Below, in pieces: positions 57,222 through 64,000 of a stretch of 64,000 nt of DNA. Numbering within the stretch: position 1 is the first letter of the stretch; each line of letters starts with the position of its first letter. Source of the DNA: Wyeomyia smithii (lineage: Eukaryota > Arthropoda > Insecta > Diptera > Culicidae). The stretch is taken from positions 205,997,281 to 206,061,280 of the forward strand of contig NC_073695.1 in the NCBI RefSeq assembly GCF_029784165.1, written 5' to 3'. The notes under the pieces were generated by a model. That model was not told where the DNA came from, made no database searches, and saw nothing but the letters and a program-made list of their open reading frames with translations. Both the position numbers and the translations under genes were made by a program.

Positions 57222-58296
57222 CTATTTCTTACTACTACTAAATACAGTAAATATTTTTGGGTCATCTTCTGAACTAGAATATCTTTTAACTGCTATTTGA
57301 TTATTAATTAGAGGTACAAAACTATGAAATTTCTGTGTTCCAGGTATAGGTTTCACTTGACTGAATAGTTCTTCTAGTTCATTTTTGTGTACTGCTCTTT
57401 GCATATGTAGCAGAAATTTAATTTAGTTATACATTTTTCTGTTTGTTGAACTACCCAGTCGTAAAGTTCTCTTGGAGTTTTAATAGTATTTCCGTAATCT
57501 CGGGCAAGACTTGCTCTCTTTGCCATTCATTTGAGAGTACCTCCGATTGCATCATAGGGACCTTTCTCATGTGATGTTGCGAAAAAGTGCCACTCTACTT
57601 TTAATTTATGCCTTAATTTGAAATCACATAGGCACGCAATTTTTTTTTTGTTTTTATAATGAGCGGCTGCTACATCTGACATAAAAATTATTTTTGAGAA
57701 AATAATTTTCTGTTTAATGAAATTAATTATTTTGATATGAATAGCTGGGCTGCCACAGTATCATGCGTCAAAACTCCTGATATTACAATGAAAGTTACAT
57801 TTAACATTCCTTGCTTGAGAATTATTCCAATGATAACCCCGAGCTGCATTTTGGATACCAAATGAGTAAAAGTCGCAAATCACAAGAATTTCACCTTCAG
57901 CCAACGAATCTTTTCTGTCCTTAAGAAATGAAGACTGTTTTTTGTAAATGAAGTCATCATTTCCTCAACGAAATACGAAATAAATTCGTCAACAGGCTTT
58001 ATAAAGGTTTCCAAGTTGCAACGATCAGTGGTCACCCACTGCTGAAAAATAATATCCCCGTTAATATTTTCCTCTGATTGTAAATGGAGTTCTTCTTCGA
58101 CAGTATGTTTGGAGGAACATTGCTTGCAAAAACGCAAATAACAATCTGATGTCCTAATAGAAAGATTACACGACATTTTTTCCATTATTTCTGCCTGTGA
58201 TACTACTTTTAAAGTGTTAGATTGTGCATACACACTAGGGTGGGTCAGGTCGATCGGTGGAACTATAAATTTGCGCCCGATTTTTAAAGTTTCCAT
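57222..58296 (-). pseudogene. Decayed member of an unnamed multicopy insect family
   Basis: From right to left: 58296-57880 encodes a Cys/His-containing region (CYLRFCKQCSSKHTVEEELH), a WVTTDRCNLET stretch and a helical part. After a stop comes EILVICDFYSFGIQNAARGY then HWNNSQA (about 57880-57800), FMSDVAAAHYKNKKK (about 57680) and VEWHFFATSHEKGPYDAIGG (about 57560). 57404-57222 gives the PIPGTQKFHSFVP tail. I recall this motif order (GDF...HWNN, SDGA..YKN, WHFFATSHGKGPCDG) from many insect predictions of unknown function. Asp in CDF, MSD and GPYD could be an RNase H-fold triad, hence a transposase; that is inference. Several frameshifts. Confidence 0.55.
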
Positions 58297-58842
58297 ACAA
58301 TTTTATATGGGAAAATCTACTTTTTCATAACTTATTCTCTATAAATTTCCAGTTGGCTCCTAAAAATATAATGATACATGATACTTGCAGGAAATTTTCT
58401 TGCGAAAAACTCTACCGAAGACCATAAGGTGCTACGATGCTTGTAGAAAAAGTAATTCATTTTTATATCACTTTCTTGTACTTTATGACCTACAAAAGCG
58501 CATTACTCAAAAATGTACCGTACGATGATTTTGAAATTTTGACCAGAGATTCTGGACGTCATAACAAATCAAATGGTGTACTCAGATTTTTTGGTGCTTT
58601 TTTTATAATAACGGTCTGTGGGAGCACCGTGGTCTACTAATGTCATCATTGTTAAAAAAAACTATTACCGATTTTTTATCAATTTCACTGATTGTACGCC
58701 CACATTTCTAATAAGGGATACAAAGTATACCCTGATCGTTAACAAGTGTTTTCATCTGTTTCTCTATATATGGCGACGCATCGAATTCCTTCACTATTTT
58801 AGCGATGGACCACGATTTTGGTAGTACTGACCATATTTTTAC

Positions 58843-59106
58843 CTAGTCATTCCTGCTTGTAGTAGAAGCTTTAAATTTCTCCAATAATTGCATAATCATT
58901 TCATCATATGCTTCCTGCTTAGCCATGTCTATTGAATCTATGCCGAATATGTTTCGTCGCACTGCCTGCGTGATCTCCGTAGATTTTTGACGTTGACTAA
59001 CGTCTATATCGAAGTTGGGCACCTGAATTTGAAAATCTAGTAATTCAACCAGGGAAAACCAGGAAAAAGTGGTCAGGTTTTGAACGCTTATTTTTAAGTC
59101 ATTCAT
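58843..59106 (-). other. Unassigned 87-codon open frame
   Basis: Hydrophilic, helical-looking translation (VSQRQKSTEITQAVRRN, EMIMQLLEKFKAS) that I cannot assign. It is on the same strand as the decayed family copy to its left and the exon-like pieces to its right, so it may belong to one former gene. It is short, and no promoter is seen. Confidence 0.25.
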
Positions 59107-59416
59107 AATCAGGTTTCCGAGGTTTTGGCATCAATCGATCAGAAATTCTTTTACGGTTAAATTTATGTAACAAAAACAAACTATTGTTTGAGATACACTA
59201 TTGAAAAATTGGTAAATAATATCGATTGTCTAAATCATACCGCGCAGCCAATCACTACCTCTCTTCCCAAGCACAGTCGACACTAACGGATACAATCGAT
59301 CTGACTTTATTGTTATTGTTGTTGTCACTTTTTGTTATCGATGTTTATTTGCGTTCCTTGGCAATCCATTTTCTACCTGGCCCCTCCTTCTTTCTAACTA
59401 ACTGACGAAGCCTTGG

Positions 59417-59456
59417 TATAAAAGGTACCGCTCGAACATTTCACCCCATCAGTTTC
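59417..59456 (+). promoter_or_regulatory. Candidate host core promoter (TATA + Inr)
   Basis: TATAAAAG at 59417-59424 and CATCAGTTTC with A+1 at 59451, about 34 bp apart. This fits an insect TATA/initiator pair slightly longer than the usual 30-31 bp. The surroundings (59260-59620) look unique and not TE-derived. Downstream, an ATG near 59555 opens only a 28-codon frame, so any gene would need splicing beyond what I can see. Confidence 0.4.
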
Positions 59457-59789
59457 ATTATCAAACCGTACCGGTTACATACGGACGCTAGGTGTTAGCA
59501 GCTGGAAGGAGGAAAGACAAAATAATACGGTCATCTCGTGCCGGTTTCACCCGTAATGCTGGTGACTGTTAGTAGTAGATGGCTTCTGCAAAATACTAAA
59601 ATGTCTGGATTTCTGGATGGACTAACCAGTAAACGAGAATAATCGGCAACTGGTACCTTTTGGTGCCTCAAAGTTTTGTAATAGAAGCATTGCAATTCCC
59701 TCTACTATTTGTTTTAATGGAATATAAGAATACGGTAGTCAACGTCATGCGGTCGTGTCTTGAATACCACCCTCATACTATTATTTAAC

Positions 59790-59836
59790 ACGATAATCGG
59801 TACTTTTTTTTTTCATCTATACGATAATCGGTACTT
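59790..59836. repeat. 16-bp direct repeat around a poly-A stub
   Basis: ACGATAATCGGTACTT at 59790-59805 recurs exactly at 59821-59836, enclosing 15 bp that read ATAGATG plus an A-run on the minus strand. It has the form of a LINE-machinery insertion truncated to almost nothing but its tail. Confidence 0.55.
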
Positions 59837-60217
59837 CTCATGCTCCTGGTCGAAATTGAGGAAACTTCCAGTGTTTGCACGATGCTAATAAATTTTTCCA
59901 CATTGTACGAACCCTGCAGCCCTGCGAACCCTGCAAAATAAGTTTAAAAAATATTTATATAATAATACGTGCATATTATGGAGCGTTAGAAATTAACTTA
60001 TTGCATTTGTTATTATTTCTATGAAAGTAATAACATTCTTACCTAGCTTGTCATTAATCTCTTCACAACTTGTTAATGGCTGCTCAGCATCAATTGTTGG
60101 TGGTTGCAGATTTTCACATGTTGGTTCTTGCGGACTTTTACTTGTTGATAGTTGTGGATCTTCGAATTCTTGCGTTGCTTCGTTTTTAAACAGGTTTGTA
60201 ACGTGCATACATATCAC
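59793..60217 (-). pseudogene. Two-exon coding remnant, minus strand
   Basis: The right piece (60217-60043) encodes a Pro/Gln/Glu-rich stretch (FEDPQLSTSKSPQEPTCENL ... EEINDKLG) and ends at CTAG/GTAAGA. After 112 bp, TTTTGCAG/GG (59931) gives a good acceptor. Joined in frame it continues as FAGLQGSYNVEKFISIVQTL for about 50 codons before a TAA. The splice sites and kept frame argue for a real former gene, possibly the N-terminal part of the family at 57222-58296. I recognise no domain. Confidence 0.35.
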
Positions 60218-60245
60218 AACAGATACAATAGGTTAAAGATACGTA

Positions 60246-62456
60246 GGGGGGGGGGGGTGGGGGCAAGACGGACATGTTAAGGAAACAATAAATTTGTATG
60301 TGTAGAACATCATATTTTTTGGGATCTTAATTCTTTACACTTTAGTTTGACACAAGCACTTTGATGCGTAGTATTTGGTTTCACGATTGAAAATCGTTTT
60401 GTACGTTTTTTGAAACAATAAAAAAAAGATTGCAGAGTTCGCTTTTTTGAGTGTGCGGGTGAAACGGACAGGTGGTGTGGGTAAGATGGACAGGTAGGGT
60501 GGGTAAGACGGCCATGTTAAGAAAATTAAAAATAAAGACGAGTTGAGCTTTTATAACGTTATGAATTAGCGAAACGTGAAACGAAAACACACATGGAGGA
60601 TATTTTAAAGTTTTTGGCCTCACTGGGCACATTCCGGTAACAGGGTTTCACAAGGTCCTGTATCAGTTTTTCAGAGGCAGTTTCAATCTTATCGAACTGA
60701 ATGATTTTATTTATTATTTTATTTATTATACAGCGGAATAAATCACAAGCAATTATTGGTGACAGCCAGTAGCTCAGAACAAAAAAAAAACAAATTCCGT
60801 TCATCAAAGCTTAGTAGCACGCCCATTCGATCAATTAGGCGCATGCATTGCAGACAATTTCAGCGTAATGGCATGTCGCGTGAAACCGAATGTCACATTT
60901 GATGCATCTGCCCCATCCTGAGCCATCTACAGAATCAGAAAAACAATTTCCGCATTGATCGCAAAGTGAATCCTCCGGAACAATTTCTCGCTTGACACGT
61001 TTAATTGGCCTTTTCATCTTCTTGATGAGTTTTATCTCTTTTGCAGCTTCAGCTATCGCTAATTCTTGGCGGTATGAGTCAGATGTGATCTCAACCGCTT
61101 TTTCGGTTTTGCGCTTCCTTTTCGAGCCTCGGGGTCTGGAAATTTTCGGAAGCGGCAGAATTTCTTTAGGCGTAACGTTGAAAGATGATTCCATGTCACT
61201 AACAGCTTGGTCGCCAGGAATTAAACCATCTTCCAACGTAGATTCAACTACACTTTTCACTACCGTGCAGCTTGCAGGTTCATCATGATTCTCAACAGGT
61301 TGTACTTCAGGTTGATCTATAACTTCGGACGGCGCAGAGGAAATCGATCCCACTTGCTTCTTTCCTTTTAAAGCAGCAGTTTTTTGTTTTTTTGGAGGGA
61401 CCTTTGAAGAATATTTTCATTTAAAATAGCTAAAAAGGTGTGAACTGAACTATTGAACTTACTGTGCTGATTCCGGTCTCGTCTGCATTATATATTTGGG
61501 TAGGAGCAAATCTTCCTTCTTTAAGAAATTGCTCGAGTAAATTATAAAAAGCATATACTGCCTGTTTGTTGAAACCTCGTGCACGCGCGTAAGACGTGGC
61601 TTCAGGCTTTCGAAAGCTTAATTTTGGATTTCGTTTCAGAAAGCCGAGTAACCAATCGCGCCCTGCCATTTTTTTGACTTTGTTGAAGGGATGTGGAAGG
61701 AAGTTTCTTTCGGCTAGCTCGAAGCCAAGCTTTTGGACATCCTTTTGAGTAAGGCCATAGAAGCGACTCTCTAAGTCCAAGAGATGCTGTACCAATTCAT
61801 TTTCCTATCTGCAGTGAAAACGGCTTCCTTAGGCCCCATACCCATTGTCAGTGCAATTCGCCTCTTCAAAGTGGTCCTTGGAATACCGTATTTTACCGCG
61901 GTAGCAGGAACCGAAATTCCGCAGGCCACTTCGTGTCTAGCAGCAGCCAGCTGACTTTCGGTCCACGTCTGACGGGTAGTTGTCCTTTTGTAGGATCGAG
62001 GCATACCTTAATTTGAAGAACCAATATTATAAACACTGACCGTCTTACCCACCCTGGTGGTGGACCATCTTACCCCACCAGTACACACAATTTTCAAACT
62101 TTCATAGTTTTTCAATAACAATATACTTTACCTGTATCTCTTCGCGAATAGATCAGCCAAGTTTCAAATAACCGAAAAATGGATCAACATCAAATAAAAC
62201 GCGACACTTACTGGAAAAAAATCTTATTTTTTGACACAAAAAAACTACATCCGCACTCGAACTTGTAGCTTTGTTATAAAGTTTGTTTATTTATTGCACA
62301 TTTGACGAATGTAACCATGGTGACAGTGGTTCGAAAACCATAAACTAACTTGATGATAGATTGGCCGAGACAATTTTGCAGGAAGAAAGTCGCTAAGCTT
62401 AAGAATAAGTCACATGTCCATCTTACCCACCCTGTCCGTCTTGCCCCCACCCACCC
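60246..62456 (-). mobile_element. Pogo-like transposon (P2)
   Basis: Ends GGGGGCAAGACGGACA with G-rich caps, inverted at the right as TGTCCGTCTTGCCCCC, and flanked by TA (60244-60245, 62457-62458). Subterminal GGGTAAGA(C/T)GG(A/C)CA units occur at about 60450-60515 and reversed at 62038-62075 and 62415-62445. 2211 bp, encoding a core-deleted transposase on the minus strand. Confidence 0.82.
60835..62004 (-). pseudogene. P2 transposase: HTH, intron, zinc tail, core deleted
   Basis: Starts MPRSYKRTTTRQTWTESQL with a psq-like HTH (PATAVKYGIPRTTLKRRI). A one-base frameshift lies near 61800. The CENP-B-like second HTH follows (QKLGFELAERN, MAGRDWLLGFLKRNPKL), then NADETGIST with the first catalytic Asp. 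A 61-bp intron (GTAAGT...AAAG, 61462-61402) is followed in phase by VPPKKQKT and GKKQVGSISSA. From there it jumps to PSEVIDQPEVQ..., a basic KRKRK region, and a C-terminal zinc finger with CDQCGNC, CIKCDIRFHATCH and CNACA (Cys/His spacing like a PHD/RING-type finger). The rest of the DDE core is missing, so it is catalytically dead, but the DNA-binding and zinc parts are open. Confidence 0.78.
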
Positions 62457-62458
62457 TA

Positions 62459-62864
62459 CGTAGAATAAACATATTTTCTGCAGGTAGAATAAACATGTAT
62501 TGTAGCAGTCAAAACACCAGCAGCAGCACTCCTCTCGGGTAAAAATTACCTACCGCCAGACTTGGCATTTCTCTGCACCAGGTGTACCCGTCGACTCGCA
62601 CGAGGAGCAGACTACTCGATTCGCACGAAGAGAATTTTTTTCGCACGCCGTGAACACGCATTAGTTCAGAGGTGCGCGTGTATTATTTCTAGAGTACACG
62701 GCGAGTGCACCGTGTAGATGAATAAAACCAAACGAGAAAACTAATAACCTACGCTTAGTCTATTTTATATTGGAAAAAAATTGTTGAGTCACACATGTTG
62801 AGTAGTTGATTTTGTGCCATAATGACTAGAAAACAAAAGTACCACAGAGGTTTTACGCTGCAAA
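62459..62864. other. Non-coding spacer
   Basis: No gene. The part near 62560-62720 is GC-richer with CGCACGA-type repeats. TAGAATAAACAT occurs twice at 62461 and 62486. Confidence 0.4.
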
Positions 62865-63600
62865 AAATGCCCACGGACCATTATTTCATCTTCACGAACA
62901 GTCTCATTTCTATTTTGGCTCTTCGTCGATGAAAGTTGCAAAGCACTCTCCGTACAGGAACATCAGAATGTTTTATCCGAAAAATATTCTCAGATTACCA
63001 TAGTGTGGATCCCATTTCACTGTTCCATTCCTGGTAATAAGAAGGCACTTTAGCTAAGGTGGGCGCAGACTTCGCAACGACCGGCTTGTATGACCAAGAA
63101 TGGAGCTAGATGGTGCTTCAGGATAACTATAACAGTCTCTCCCGAGCCGGAATTCGAACACGCGACGACTGATTTGTTAGACCAGCACCGTATTTCGAAC
63201 TCTTTATGCATACATAAGCCTAATAACGAGCAGATACACTAAGGTCTTTGCCTACAATAAGTTTTTGCAATTTTCTCGTCAGAGTACGGCTTTAAACTGG
63301 CAGACCTCGTCCTTCTACTACGGGTTAGACGCACATCTACTGCGAATTAGGCTCACGGATAGTAATCATTGCGTTTGTGGATTGAACTATCATGACAATG
63401 AGTATGTTTTGGTGGTGCTGAACTCCGAGGCGCCAGATCGTTACTTTTGTATACCTATGTTCCAGTTTATGGTATCCTGGATCAAGGGAACAAGGCAAGG
63501 GAATAAGTTTCCTTCAATATTTAACCAAGAAAGACTAGTCTTCTGGGCAGGAAGAGATGGCTGACAAGTCACGGGTTAAAAGACACAATCTCACAATCTG
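62865..63600 (+). pseudogene. I-clade LINE 3' end (RNase H and zinc motif)
   Basis: 62875-63060 encodes HYFIFTNSLISILALR and, after shifts, ITIVWIPFHCSIPGNKKA, an RNase H core with its catalytic His. 63265-63440 gives YGLDAHLLRIRLTDSNHCVC and GLNYHDNEYV, the C-x-C...H-type end of I-clade polyproteins. A SINE fragment (63128-63228) splits the two. An A-rich stretch near 63759 could be the tail of the element. Frameshifted and 5'-truncated. Confidence 0.65.
63128..63228 (-). repeat. tRNA-derived SINE, copy 6 (head only)
   Basis: About 100 bp matching the tRNA-like head of the other SINEs: AGTCTCTCCCGAGCCGG, CGACGACTGATTTGTTAGACCAGC. The body and tail are absent. Confidence 0.7.
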
Positions 63601-64000
63601 ATCCTGCCTGACGGCACTTGAAAAGCATCAAACAACAACTCGAACCGCGCGCTTATTGAAAAAAAATGTTAGTTTTAGTTTTAGTTCTAATTTGTTTAAC
63701 CTTTATAAGACATCCTAGAAATAATATTTATCTGGTTTCTGTAGGAATTAGCAGAGTAAATTTAAAAAAAAAATGTTCGAAATAAGTTGCAATTGGGTAT
63801 ATTCAATATTGTTCTAGTGGATGAGCGTGGACCATACGTGCTTACTTCTTCGTTACACTCACAATTTTTTATTCATACCACCAAGTTGTCACACTGACCT
63901 CAGGATCCAAGAAAAGGACATCTTGAACAAAATAAAAGATGTGAAGAACTGGCAAAGAAAAGATGCGATCGTTTGCAAAAGGCTGTAAAAAGCTGCAAAA
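63601..64000. other. LINE 3' flank and AT-rich end of window
   Basis: TTAGTTTTAGTTTTAG repeats near 63670 and a 10-base A-run near 63765 may be the 3' UTR and tail of the I-clade LINE. Beyond that, nothing recognised. Confidence 0.35.

Noticed and set aside
61402..61462. Gap between transposase frames read as a deletion
   Set aside because: GTAAGT and AG borders, ~60-bp length, kept frame and the same site in P1 show it is an intron.

Overview
The window looks like nuclear DNA of a culicine mosquito, most likely Aedes or a close relative. That is inferred from AT-rich sequence crowded with transposable-element (TE) families: Juan-like Jockey, BEL/Pao, RTE-, LOA-, I- and R1-type LINEs, a Penelope-like element, pogo and hAT elements, many MITEs, and six copies of a tRNA-derived SINE resembling Feilai of Aedes aegypti. 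I could not recognise any intact host protein gene. The window is best read as intergenic or deep-intron DNA. No bacterial features, CRISPR arrays, rRNA genes or functional tRNA genes were seen.

Layout. 1-3746: a palindromic MITE, then unique-looking DNA. 3747-15615: a three-level nest. A 5'-truncated Jockey element (B) was hit by a BEL/Pao LTR element on the minus strand, and that was hit inside gag by a nearly intact Jockey element (A). The target-site duplications of both Jockey insertions are readable. 15984-18034: a 2-kb foldback. 18287-20710: a TIR element with ACCCG-type repeats and a nested MITE. 21851-23372: two palindromic MITEs and a SINE. 27420-32340: RTE-like LINE debris split by a LOA-like LINE. 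32760-36042: a pogo-type element that itself contains a second pogo-like transposon. 36686-41430: MITE, SINE, RTE debris. 42053-45925: R1-type debris, a tRNA-like sequence, an inverted repeat and a Penelope-like 3' half. 47225-52116: SINEs, a hAT derivative with perfect 8-bp TSDs, and a MITE. 53293-55560: a palindrome, then a ~174-bp satellite with an 862-bp higher-order period. 57222-60217: decayed minus-strand coding remnants, including a recurrent unnamed insect family. 60246-62456: another pogo-like transposon. 62865-63600: an I-clade LINE end broken by a SINE.

How the parts relate. Nearly all coding capacity belongs to TEs. Only Jockey A has an intact ORF1 and an ORF2 with just two nonsense codons; it is the youngest layer of the nest. 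BEL has five nonsense codons, one frameshift and an internal deletion. The two pogo-like transposons keep the HTH-DNA-binding half, share a short intron at the same codon after the NADETG motif, and have both lost the rest of the DDE core. The sequences most worth following up are those elements, the satellite, the foldback, the orphan family at 57222-58296 and the isolated TATA/Inr promoter near 59417.
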